This document shows, in pieces, positions 8,702-19,891 of a DNA stretch of 48,096 bases. Location of the stretch: the NCBI GenBank assembly GCA_945877805.1, contig CAMCSM010000008.1, forward strand, positions 1-48,096, in the 5' to 3' direction. The position numbers were made by a program, and so were the translations under genes. The first letter of the stretch is position 1. Every line of letters starts with the position of its first letter. The notes below the pieces were generated by a model. That model did no database searches. It saw nothing but the letters and a program-made list of their open reading frames with translations, and was not told where the DNA came from. Source of the DNA: Methylacidiphilum caldifontis (GTDB taxonomy: Bacteria; Verrucomicrobiota; Verrucomicrobiia; Methylacidiphilales; CAMAQI01).

Positions 8702-9919
8702 TTAACGCTGTCCACCCTTTTGCATATTGAATTCGATCGCTAAATCTTTTGCGGTCTTCGCTTGAATCAAATCCATAAAAGATTGCGCACTATTATGAGT
8801 CCCTGTAGCTCCCCCCATAACCACAGTCGGAACCAAGGGATGCTTCATCTCTCGGATCGCTTCTGCATAAAATTGATTCACTTTGATATAGGCATCCAGC
8901 TTCACATCCAAGGCTCCGTTGGCCTCCATGACTAATTTCTTACGGGCGGCCTCTCCTTCTCCTAATAGAATATCTTTCGCTTTGGTATATTCCGCCGCTT
9001 TTTTATCAAACTCAGCTGCCTTCATCCGTCCTTCCGATTCAGAGACAACCTTGGCATTGACCATTTCCTGTTCCCATTTGGTCTTCGCGGCATTGGCCTC
9101 CCCCTGCTTTGCAATCGTGATGGCATCCTGCTCCGCTCGGCGAGCGTTCGCTAAGGAGGTCTGAACACTCATGATCGCCTTCTGTTGCTCCTCAATTTGC
9201 GTTTCGACGGTGGCGTCATATTTCATTCCGTTAATCGAAAGATTAAATAAACGCACGGAAAAAGTCGTCAACGGCGACTCTTCAACGCGCTGAACAACCC
9301 CCTCTCTTTTCGTAATCTCCACATAAGCCGCTTTCCGTTTCTCACCGGTCAGAGGATCGATCACCTCGATGCTTTTTGTCTCCGTGCGATAAACCCCTTT
9401 GGCCGCCTGATCTTCGATCAACGAGATTAACTCATTTCGACGTTCCGCATAAGACTCTTTACTGCTCATCATCGGCCCCGACATATAAACCGCTTTTTCG
9501 ATCACCGTCCGCACAAGCTGCTGCTCGATCGCCACTTGGCTTCCGTAACGAACGTGAAGCTCGGTAAGAGCCTTGTCATCCATTGGCATATCGACTCGAA
9601 CCGATCCACTGATATTCGCATGACCGCCATCATTAAAACGGACCTTAATCGATTGATCATGGCTCTCGCCTTGGTCGTTCGAGGAGGAAAACCAATATTG
9701 AAAACTTTTACGATAGGAGGTGACCTTCCCCCATCCTTGCCATTTAAATCCAGGGTCATGAGACCAAGTCAACGTCGAAGGACCAAAAAGCCCCACGGAT
9801 TGAATGACCACATGCTCTCCCGCATCGACATGGGTGAACATATTGCTCGCTCCTGAAATAAGGAGGATCGCAATCAGGATCGACCCCACCACCAAAATAA
9901 TTTTTCTCATATCAATCAT
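8702..9919 (-). CDS. SPFH/Band 7 (prohibitin-like) membrane-anchored protein
   Basis: This 405-residue protein starts with one membrane helix (about residues 6-26, IILVVGSILIAILLISGA), followed by an SPFH/Band 7 domain (about 30-225). A long, alanine- and glutamate-rich helical region follows (about 235-330; it includes ARRAEQDAITIAKQGEANAA and similar stretches). This is the flotillin/prohibitin/HflC layout, which forms large membrane-associated ring scaffolds. The domain is atypical in its N-terminal half (FKWQGWGKVTSYRKSFQY). The start follows the stop of the small upstream gene by 3 bases, so both are co-transcribed. An alternative ATG is three codons in. The exact role is not predictable: it could be membrane microdomain scaffolding or protease control. 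Confidence 0.85.
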   Translation of the reverse strand: MIDMRKIILVVGSILIAILLISGASNMFTHVDAGEHVVIQSVGLFGPSTLTWSHDPGFKWQGWGKVTSYRKSFQYWFSSSNDQGESHDQSIKVRFNDGGHANISGSVRVDMPMDDKALTELHVRYGSQVAIEQQLVRTVIEKAVYMSGPMMSSKESYAERRNELISLIEDQAAKGVYRTETKSIEVIDPLTGEKRKAAYVEITKREGVVQRVEESPLTTFSVRLFNLSINGMKYDATVETQIEEQQKAIMSVQTSLANARRAEQDAITIAKQGEANAAKTKWEQEMVNAKVVSESEGRMKAAEFDKKAAEYTKAKDILLGEGEAARKKLVMEANGALDVKLDAYIKVNQFYAEAIREMKHPLVPTVVMGGATGTHNSAQSFMDLIQAKTAKDLAIEFNMQKGGQR

Positions 9920-9922
9920 CTC

Positions 9923-10153
9923 TCAACGCTGCTCCTTCATTTTCTCGATTTTTTCTCGAAGTTTTTGAGCCTCCCCAAGCTCCTCTTCTTTCGCCACCTC
10001 TTTCTCCAAATCCTGTACGATCTTTGTTGAGCTTTGTTTCTTAAAGAACCAAAAAAGCTCCCGATTCGTCAAAAGGGGAAATATCACTTGAGTCAAAACG
10101 ACCCCAAGCACCAATACAATAAAGAGAATCTCTAAAATACGGAAAACGATCAT
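9923..10153 (-). CDS. Small membrane protein with coiled-coil tail, SPFH partner
   Basis: This 76-residue protein has one N-terminal membrane helix (about residues 4-27, FRILEILFIVLVLGVVLTQVI) and a strongly charged helical tail (about 45-76) rich in Glu and Lys that is likely to form a coiled coil. AAAGGA stands 9 bases before the ATG. Its stop is 3 bases before the start of the SPFH gene, which makes it the first gene of a two-gene operon. I do not recognise a named family. The arrangement suggests a membrane partner or assembly factor for the SPFH scaffold, but this is inference from position alone. Confidence 0.75.
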   Translation of the reverse strand: MIVFRILEILFIVLVLGVVLTQVIFPLLTNRELFWFFKKQSSTKIVQDLEKEVAKEEELGEAQKLREKIEKMKEQR

Positions 10154-10347
10154 ATAAGAAAATCCTTTCGTGAAATTAAAGAAAAATGATCCACGGACGA
10201 TAAGATAAGTCAGATATCTGAAACTGCAATTGGATTCGAGCTCTCAAAAGAATAAAGGGAGGCAGGGAAAAGAGCTCAATTTATTTGTTTATTGCAAATC
10301 TTAATTTTATAAAAAATAAATAAAAACAAAAAAAGAGTATTTACGAC

Positions 10348-10384
10348 ACAAAAAACCCCTGTTTGCTTTAGGCAAACAGGGGTT
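10348..10384 (-). terminator. Intrinsic terminator of the rRNA operon
   Basis: On the minus strand a perfect 13-bp stem (AACCCCTGTTTGC with its inverse, plus-strand 10354-10366 and 10372-10384) is followed by a run of T. It lies 6 bases beyond the 5S gene, where the end of the operon is expected. Confidence 0.93.
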
Positions 10385-10390
10385 ATAGAA

Positions 10391-10505
10391 TCTGGCGACG
10401 ACCTACTCTCGCGCAACCTATAGAAGCACTACCATCGGCGATATCGCGTTTCACTTCCGTGTTCGGGATGGGAACGGGTGGGGCCACAACTCTATTATCA
10501 CCAGA
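10391..10505 (-). rRNA. rrf: 5S ribosomal RNA
   Basis: This is a 115-base gene recognised by the conserved core on the minus strand (CCCATCCCGAACACGGAAGT) and by complementary ends (TCTGG... and ...CCAGA). It is the last gene of the operon, directly before the terminator. Ends are estimated from pairing of the terminal stem. Confidence 0.95.
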
Positions 10506-10585
10506 AAATGAGTGCCCTTTTGGCACAAACGTTCTGAGGAAAAAAGTTTAAGTGTAAAACATTCCAGATTATAAAGAACAATTTA

Positions 10586-10607
10586 TTCTCTGAAAACTAT
10601 AGGATCA
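10586..10607 (-). other. 3' strand of the pre-23S processing stem
   Basis: These 22 bases in the 23S-5S spacer are the inverse complement of 13628-13649 in front of 23S, with one G-U pair. In the transcript they would pair to loop out the 23S precursor, the usual RNase III substrate. A boxA-like word (TTGTTCTTTATAA on the minus strand) lies just downstream, near 10571-10583. Confidence 0.85.
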
Positions 10608-10679
10608 ATTTTTTCAAAATACAACTTGAATAAGCTTCGTAATTTTAAACTGGTCACCCGCAAGCGGATGACACGATTA

Positions 10680-13543
<2,864 letters not shown>

Positions 13544-13627
13544 TTATTCTCTCATTAAAACGCCATTCTCATGGAGTTCAACGTTGTTGTATTCTTGCAG
13601 TCATTTCCGAAGAAATGACTCTCTTAC

Positions 13628-13652
13628 TGATCCTATAGTTTTCAAAGAACAA
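13628..13652 (-). other. 5' strand of the pre-23S stem, with embedded boxA
   Basis: The plus-strand 13628-13649 segment is the inverse complement of 10586-10607, forming a 22-bp stem around 23S. The same bases contain TTGTTCTTTGAAAA on the minus strand (13639-13652). This resembles the boxA sequence that recruits NusB-S10 for rRNA antitermination, and the same word is in the leader at 15864-15876. The site therefore seems to serve both antitermination and processing. Confidence 0.8.
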
Positions 13653-13677
13653 GTCCGGTATGAAACCGGACAAAAAA

Positions 13678-13754
13678 TGGTGGGCCTGACTGGGCTCGAA
13701 CCAGTGACCCTGCGCTTATCAAGCGCATGCTCTAACCAACTGAGCTACAGGCCC
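13678..13754 (-). tRNA. tRNA-Ile (GAU anticodon)
   Basis: This is a 77-base cloverleaf with a 7-bp acceptor stem (GGGCCTG with CAGGCCC), D-arm TAGCTCAGTTGGTTAGAGC, anticodon loop TTGATAA giving GAT, T-arm GGTTCGAGCCC, and an encoded CCA end. It lies between tRNA-Ala and 23S. The order in the operon is therefore 16S-Ala-Ile-23S, the reverse of the common Ile-Ala order. Confidence 0.97.
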
Positions 13755-13871
13755 CGATTCAGCTTTAGTCAACAGCTGCTTACTTTCAGCATGATACTGA
13801 TCGCCGGCAGCTGGAAGCCGATGTAATTAATTTGGCAATTTCTATTTTATTTTTTGTTTAATTTATTTTAA

Positions 13872-13947
13872 TGGTGGAGGCATGGGGAGTCGAACCCCAG
13901 ACCTATAGCTTGCAAAGCTACCGCTCTACCAACTGAGCTATGCCCCC
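13872..13947 (-). tRNA. tRNA-Ala (UGC anticodon)
   Basis: This is a 76-base cloverleaf with a 7-bp acceptor stem (GGGGGCA with TGCCTCC, one G-U), D-arm TAGCTCAGTTGGTAGAGC, anticodon loop TTTGCAA giving TGC, T-arm GGGTTCGACTCCC, and an encoded CCA end. It is the first tRNA after 16S. Just upstream on the transcript, a small hairpin (GGAGATAGG/CCTATCCCC) separates it from the pre-16S stem. Confidence 0.97.
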
Positions 13948-14002
13948 CAAGAGGTCGGGGATAGGAAAACCTATCTCCAAATTATTAAACAAATTCTTAA
14001 AC

Positions 14003-14032
14003 GACAAACAAACTGAATTGTGCGTAACGTCA
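14003..14032 (-). other. 3' strand of the pre-16S processing stem
   Basis: These 30 bases between 16S and tRNA-Ala are complementary to 15821-15850 in the rRNA leader, with one mismatch and three G-U type differences. Pairing would loop out the whole 16S precursor for RNase III cleavage. Further pairing continues toward 16S through an AAAATATTCG-type block. Confidence 0.85.
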
Positions 14033-14153
14033 GTCCACTCTTTCATCTTTCGATGAGAAAAGGTTCACACGTGATATTCTTGCGAATATTTTAGTGTTCG
14101 ACCTTGGACTCGAACTCCGAGTTCATTACAAGAATGATTCGGAGGAATCCATA

Positions 14154-15702
<1,549 letters not shown>

Positions 15703-15736
15703 ATCTTATAACACTCTTTAGATTGCTCTTCGGAGG

Positions 15737-15742
15737 ATTATA
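15737..15742 (-). promoter_or_regulatory. Possible second rRNA promoter (-10 only)
   Basis: The minus strand has a perfect TATAAT here, about 40 bases before 16S. The sequence 17 bases upstream (TTCAGG) is a poor -35 box. A transcript from here would lack the 5' strand of the pre-16S stem, so this is at best a minor promoter. Confidence 0.25.
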
Positions 15743-15820
15743 AGGATCTCGTTGAAAGTCCTGAACTCGGTTTTTAAACCTATTCAGTCTAGCTTACGAT
15801 CTTAAAATAATATTCGAACT

Positions 15821-15850
15821 TGACGTTCCGCACAATTCAATCTGTCTGTC
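15821..15850 (-). other. 5' strand of the pre-16S processing stem
   Basis: This leader segment is complementary to 14003-14032 downstream of 16S over 30 bases, with one mismatch and three wobble positions. It lies between boxA and the 16S gene, as in other bacterial rRNA leaders. Confidence 0.85.
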
Positions 15851-15863
15851 TGAATTGCCAAAT

Positions 15864-15876
15864 TTTCAAAGAACAA
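15864..15876 (-). promoter_or_regulatory. rRNA leader boxA antitermination site
   Basis: The minus strand reads TTGTTCTTTGAAA, close to the boxA sequences of Gram-positive and Gram-negative rRNA leaders that load NusB/S10 onto RNA polymerase. The same word is repeated in the 16S-23S spacer (13639-13652). Confidence 0.75.
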
Positions 15877-15903
15877 TGTCGCCCAATTTACTTTCAGGCG
15901 ACT

Positions 15904-15935
15904 AAAAAACCCGAAGTTTTTCATTCGGGCTTTTT
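15904..15935. terminator. Bidirectional intrinsic terminator within the rRNA leader
   Basis: A CCCGAA/TTCGGG stem (15910-15915 and 15924-15929) with an 8-base loop has a run of A on one side and a run of T on the other, so it reads as a terminator on both strands. On the minus strand it lies upstream of boxA and downstream of the best rRNA promoter. It also follows the desaturase gene. It may end upstream transcription, attenuate rRNA transcription, or both. Confidence 0.65.
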
Positions 15936-15978
15936 CCCACTTTTTTCGAGTGGGAAGTTGAACTTATCAGTTCAACTT
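15936..15978 (-). other. Two consecutive hairpins at the rRNA start region
   Basis: One inverted repeat is AAGTTGAAC/GTTCAACTT (15955-15963 with 15970-15978, 6-base loop). The other is CCCAC/GTGGG (15936-15940 with 15950-15954). The first overlaps the proposed -10 region and could be an operator or part of the initial transcript. The second would lie at the 5' end of the leader RNA. Confidence 0.5.
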
Positions 15979-16031
15979 TATTTGTCAAACTTTTTTCAAA
16001 GTTTTTTCAAATTTTTTTCAGAACTTTTTCA
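15961..16031 (-). promoter_or_regulatory. Main rRNA promoter with phased A-tract upstream region
   Basis: The minus strand carries a perfect -35 TTGACA (plus-strand 15983-15988), a 16-base spacer and TAAGTT as a weak -10 (15961-15966). Directly upstream are four tandem 11-bp units of the type TGAAAAAAGTT (15988-16031), so A-tracts repeat once per helical turn. Such phased A-tracts bend DNA and bind the RNA polymerase alpha C-terminal domains (UP element), a hallmark of strong rRNA promoters. Confidence 0.7.
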
Positions 16032-16122
16032 GTTCCGAATCACCCTTTTTTCTGCGAGGGACGTTCTTGCTAGCAAAAGGAGAATTAGTTGCAAGAGTTT
16101 TTTTAAAAAAGATCGAATTTAC

Positions 16123-17565
16123 CTATGAAAAATTTTTTAATATTTTTTCGCAAATCATCTTCGCACTTAACAAAACGAGCGGGATTCCGCCCCCCGGATG
16201 CGTACTTCCCCCGACAAAATAAATTTCCTCCCGAGGATGCTTCATCGCAGGACGAAATAATGAGGTTGCGATTGAGTGAGAAGCCCACCCATAGAGAGCT
16301 CCCTCTGTGGTGAGATCTCTTTTTGCGATTTCTCCTGCATGAATCTGCCTCGAAATCTCAATTCTTTGACTTGGAAGTAATAGTTTTCGATTTCGTAACT
16401 CTTGAATCACTTTTTCTCGATAATTTTCGCTTTCTTCCTCTGAAAAATTTGTTTTTGCCGGTGCATTGACGAGGACAAACCAATTCTCACACCCCTCGGG
16501 AGCATCGCCCCCCTCCTCTCTCTTTGTAATGGATATGTAAATGGTCGGATCATGAGGGAGCTCTTTTTTCTCGAAGATCGATTTAAACTCCTCGGGATAG
16601 TTACGGGTAAATGAGATATTATGATGCTTCAGCTCTTTATTCTCTCCCCTGACTCCTAAGAGAATGATAAATCCAGAGCTTGAAAGGGAGGGCTTGTTGA
16701 TCGTATTTTTTTCTTTCTCTGTATAACATCCTTTTAGAAGGGTGTTTGCCGTCCGGATCGCTTCTCCATTGCAAATGAGCAAGTCAGGAGTCGCTCCGAT
16801 TCCTTGGTGAGAGGTGATTTTTTTGTTTTCGTATCGGATCGCCTCTTGGGAGTAGTTGAATTCCACTCCTTCTTCCATTGCGATTCGCTCGAAGGCCTCT
16901 GCAAGCTTGCGCATTCCTCCCTTGACGTACCAACCGCCAAAATGAGCTTCCACATACGGAATAATAAGAAAAGTAGAGGGGGTTAAATATGGAGAGGAGC
17001 CATTATAGGTCGCATAGCGACAAAATAGCTGCCTTAAATAGGGGTCCTTGATTTTTTTTTCGACGACTTGTGCAAGAGTCAGAAGGCTCATCAGCTTAGG
17101 AAGATGCTTTAAGTCTTTCCAATTCCTCCAATGGAAGGCCCGCCAAAATTCGGAGGGAGGATGATTTAAATAGGCTTTTCCTGAAAGTTGATAAATTCCC
17201 TCCCCATATTTAAGGAGAGACTGAACCTCCGGATTTTTCCAGAAAGAGTCATCTTCATCGATGATTTTTCCATCCTGCCAAAAATAACGGCAGGTATTCT
17301 CAAGGGGAACCAACGTTAGGTAATCCTCGATCCTCCGATCGGCAAGCCGGAACCAATCGTTGAGAACCTCGGGCATGGTCAGGAGCGAGGGTCCTAAATC
17401 CCACCGATACCCCTCTTTTTTCCACTCTTGAAGTTTGCCTCCTCCCTTTTCATTGCGATCCCAGATCTGGACTTGATACCCTTGGAGGCGTAATCCTATT
17501 GCCGTAGCGATTCCTCCTAATCCTGCTCCGACGACGATTGCGGTGCGATTGTTGTTACGTTTCAT
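16123..17565 (-). CDS. CrtI/CrtN-type phytoene/diapophytoene desaturase-like oxidoreductase
   Basis: This 480-residue FAD-dependent oxidoreductase is of the carotenoid desaturase family. The N-terminal dinucleotide-binding fold is VVGAGLGGIATAIGLRLQG (about 11-29), followed by an acidic strand end (WDRNEKGGGKL). The family's C-terminal FAD motif VGGSTHPGGGIPLVLLSAK (about 450-468) is present. GPSLLTMPEV (about 58-67) is also typical. No phytoene or squalene synthase is near, so the substrate (C30 or C40, or a related saturated isoprenoid) is open. The rRNA promoter lies downstream. The AT-rich region 17566-17860 separates it from a divergent gene. Confidence 0.85.
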   Translation of the reverse strand: MKRNNNRTAIVVGAGLGGIATAIGLRLQGYQVQIWDRNEKGGGKLQEWKKEGYRWDLGPSLLTMPEVLNDWFRLADRRIEDYLTLVPLENTCRYFWQDGKIIDEDDSFWKNPEVQSLLKYGEGIYQLSGKAYLNHPPSEFWRAFHWRNWKDLKHLPKLMSLLTLAQVVEKKIKDPYLRQLFCRYATYNGSSPYLTPSTFLIIPYVEAHFGGWYVKGGMRKLAEAFERIAMEEGVEFNYSQEAIRYENKKITSHQGIGATPDLLICNGEAIRTANTLLKGCYTEKEKNTINKPSLSSSGFIILLGVRGENKELKHHNISFTRNYPEEFKSIFEKKELPHDPTIYISITKREEGGDAPEGCENWFVLVNAPAKTNFSEEESENYREKVIQELRNRKLLLPSQRIEISRQIHAGEIAKRDLTTEGALYGWASHSIATSLFRPAMKHPREEIYFVGGSTHPGGGIPLVLLSAKMICEKILKNFS

Positions 17566-17860
17566 CCTATTTTCCTTTTCTCTTTTAAAAGCGTAGCGAA
17601 AAAAAGCGATTTAACGAATCCATTCTTTATCGATTAACTCTACAAAAATTGTCCGGATTCACAGAAAAGAGAAAAATAAATCAAAATGATCAAATATATA
17701 CTAAATATCTATTATAAATATATAATTTGCATTAAATTAGATAATTTATTAATTAATTTTTAAAATAATATTTTCTTTTGTCTATAATTAGCTCTAATGT
17801 ATTAGGCCATTGGGTTGTTTTTATTTGACTTTCACTGATTTCAAACGAAAATAGCCAGTC
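17566..17860. promoter_or_regulatory. Very AT-rich divergent intergenic region
   Basis: This spacer between the divergently transcribed desaturase and glucosaminidase genes is markedly AT-rich between about 17690 and 17800, with many TATA/ATTA runs. A TATAAT at 17783-17788 on the plus strand is a candidate -10 for the glucosaminidase, though no good -35 is seen. The base composition suits a promoter region bound by nucleoid proteins. I see no gene in it. Confidence 0.4.
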
Positions 17861-18718
17861 ATGTCTAAGAACTCATTAGATTTAACGAACTTAATTGCTC
17901 GACGTCCATTTCATCAGAAACGGGAGAAGTCCCTCGGTGGATGGGCCTCATTTTGGATCTCCAATACCTTTTGGATCATTTTCGTTCTCATTTTCGGAAT
18001 CATCTCGATGAGTTCGATGCATATGGGTTTGGATATGGCCAATAAGATCATGAATCTGAGGACAGAGATCGCCTTAATTCAAGAGTCGAACGAAAAATCG
18101 ATCGCAGATCGTGACTCAAAGATCGATCGACTGATGTCGGCTCAAAATGCTTCGACTACGGATTTGATCTCTTTGGCAAAATCGATTCAGGAGGTCTATG
18201 GGACGGCGAATAACTCCCGTCAGGCCCGCTTCTTAGATGAGGCACTTCCAGAGGCATTGCGTCTTCAATTTACGGAGAACATTCCGGCATCAGCCTGTGT
18301 GGCGATGGCGATTTATGAAAGTCAATATGGACAAAGTAAACTGGCGAGAGAGCATCATAACTACTTTGGGCTGAAGGCTTTCTCGAATTGGGATGGGAAA
18401 AAGGCTCAAAATATGGTGACACGAGATAGTGGTGTTCTTACGACCGCTGATTTTCGTGCCTATTCAACCACAAGCGAAGGTTTTGATGGTTATGTTCATT
18501 TTTTAAAGAACTCTGATCGCTATGATCATGCGCTGCAATCCAGAAACGGAGTTGAGTTTGTTTCCGGACTCTTACGTGCTGGCTATTGTCCCGATAGTAA
18601 CTATTTGGACAGCATTCGCTCGATCATGGATCGTCATAAGCTTTATAAGCTCGATTCGCTTAAGCCAAATACCATTGTCCGCTCTGAGGAGTTGGTAAAA
18701 TCTGAATCCTCAGGTTAA
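17861..18718 (+). CDS. Membrane-anchored glucosaminidase-domain protein, paralogue 1
   Basis: This 285-residue type II membrane protein has a cytoplasmic N-terminus, one membrane helix (about 31-54), a charged helical linker (about 60-95) and a C-terminal domain of the glucosaminidase/FlgJ (lysozyme-like) fold. The likely catalytic glutamate is E153 in IYESQYGQSKLA, followed by REHHNYFGLKAF, the family hallmark. It would cut peptidoglycan glycan strands in the periplasm. A paralogue with the same layout and the same E153 position lies at 47179-48069. The C-terminal tail (LDSLK... then SEELV) is also shared in style. No strong ribosome-binding site precedes the ATG. The stop is 2 bases from the convergent RNase D stop. 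Confidence 0.85.
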   Translation: MSKNSLDLTNLIARRPFHQKREKSLGGWASFWISNTFWIIFVLIFGIISMSSMHMGLDMANKIMNLRTEIALIQESNEKSIADRDSKIDRLMSAQNASTTDLISLAKSIQEVYGTANNSRQARFLDEALPEALRLQFTENIPASACVAMAIYESQYGQSKLAREHHNYFGLKAFSNWDGKKAQNMVTRDSGVLTTADFRAYSTTSEGFDGYVHFLKNSDRYDHALQSRNGVEFVSGLLRAGYCPDSNYLDSIRSIMDRHKLYKLDSLKPNTIVRSEELVKSESSG

Positions 18719-18720
18719 TT

Positions 18721-19803
18721 CTAAAGACGAAGCAGGTCGATTTGCCATGGGCAGCATCGATCCTCTTGAATCAAGCGCTGGGGGGCAGTATCCGGGTTCT
18801 CTGCGATCTCGATCAAGGTAATCTTTGAGGCGATGAAGCCGGGATCCATTTTAAGTTCTTCGGCGATTTTTTGTCGTTTATCGCGGAGGGCATTAAAGCG
18901 TTTTTCAACGGCGAGTGACATCGGATCGGGGCGACGGGGATGGAGATAGGGAATCGGTTCTGCTTGAAGTGCCTGTTCGATTTTAAGGAGGAGCCGCTGT
19001 TTGGAATCCCCTCTGACGAATGGGGGGACCGGAAACTCTTCTGACGGTTTTTTATTAAAGAGCTCGATGAGTTCGAGCATCAACTCCCCTCGCATGACAC
19101 GAAAGGTCGCTAAATCGCGGTTTTTGGCCTCTATTTGGCGCCACTCCCAGAGGGACTTCAGGAGAGTACGTGATTTCGGATCGAGGTGCTGATGTCCGGA
19201 GATCTGCCAAGCCTCGGGGTCTTCTTGCTCCTTGGGGTTCTGGGTGATCTTGAGTTGGCGCTGACAGCTTTGGTCGAACCACTCCATACGTCCTGCTTGC
19301 TCAAGCCCCTCTCTGAGGACAGTGACGATTGGGTCGAGGTGTAAAACGTCGGCGGAGGCGTAATCGATCATTGATTCGTTCAAGGGGCGAAGCGTCCAGT
19401 CTGCCTTTTGATTACTTTTAGAGAGAGTGATTCCTTTGTTTTCAAGGACGAGGGCGGAGTAACTGAGCGCTTTTTTGCCGAGAATCTGAGCAGCGATGAA
19501 AGTATCAAAAATGACCGAGGGGGTTTTCCCTCCGATTTTACGAATCAGACGTAAGTCGTAGTCAGCGGCATGAATTTTCCATTTTTTATCTCCCAAGATA
19601 GCCCAGAATTGGGTCAGATCGATTTTTGCAAGGGGATCAACCAGCTCGACCCCTTGAGGAGTTAAGAGCTGAATCAGGCAAAGTTTCTCCTGAAAATGGT
19701 GAAAACTATCGGCTTCGGTATCAATGACGACCCATTCTAGGGGGTGAAGTCTAGAAATAAGGTCCTCGAGATCATTTTGTGTCGCTATCCATCGGTAAGA
19801 CAT
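18721..19803 (-). CDS. rnd: Ribonuclease D
   Basis: RNase D is a 3'-5' exoribonuclease that trims tRNA precursors and other small RNAs. The DEDDy catalytic set is visible: D28 and E30 in VVIDTEADSF, an aspartate in HAADYDLRLI, and Tyr/Asp in DYASADVLHLDP. An HRDC-type helical region follows (about 215-290, LLKSLWEWRQIEAKNRDLA), matching the family's RNA-binding part. At 360 residues the length is typical. The gene is convergent with the glucosaminidase and divergent from the MoeB-like gene. Confidence 0.93.
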   Translation of the reverse strand: MSYRWIATQNDLEDLISRLHPLEWVVIDTEADSFHHFQEKLCLIQLLTPQGVELVDPLAKIDLTQFWAILGDKKWKIHAADYDLRLIRKIGGKTPSVIFDTFIAAQILGKKALSYSALVLENKGITLSKSNQKADWTLRPLNESMIDYASADVLHLDPIVTVLREGLEQAGRMEWFDQSCQRQLKITQNPKEQEDPEAWQISGHQHLDPKSRTLLKSLWEWRQIEAKNRDLATFRVMRGELMLELIELFNKKPSEEFPVPPFVRGDSKQRLLLKIEQALQAEPIPYLHPRRPDPMSLAVEKRFNALRDKRQKIAEELKMDPGFIASKITLIEIAENPDTAPQRLIQEDRCCPWQIDLLRL

Positions 19804-19891
19804 GTTTGTTCTTTTTGATTGATTCTAAGAGATTGGCAATCATATTCATTTTTCCGACCCAATCGGAAAAACAAATTTAAAAGGAAAATGT

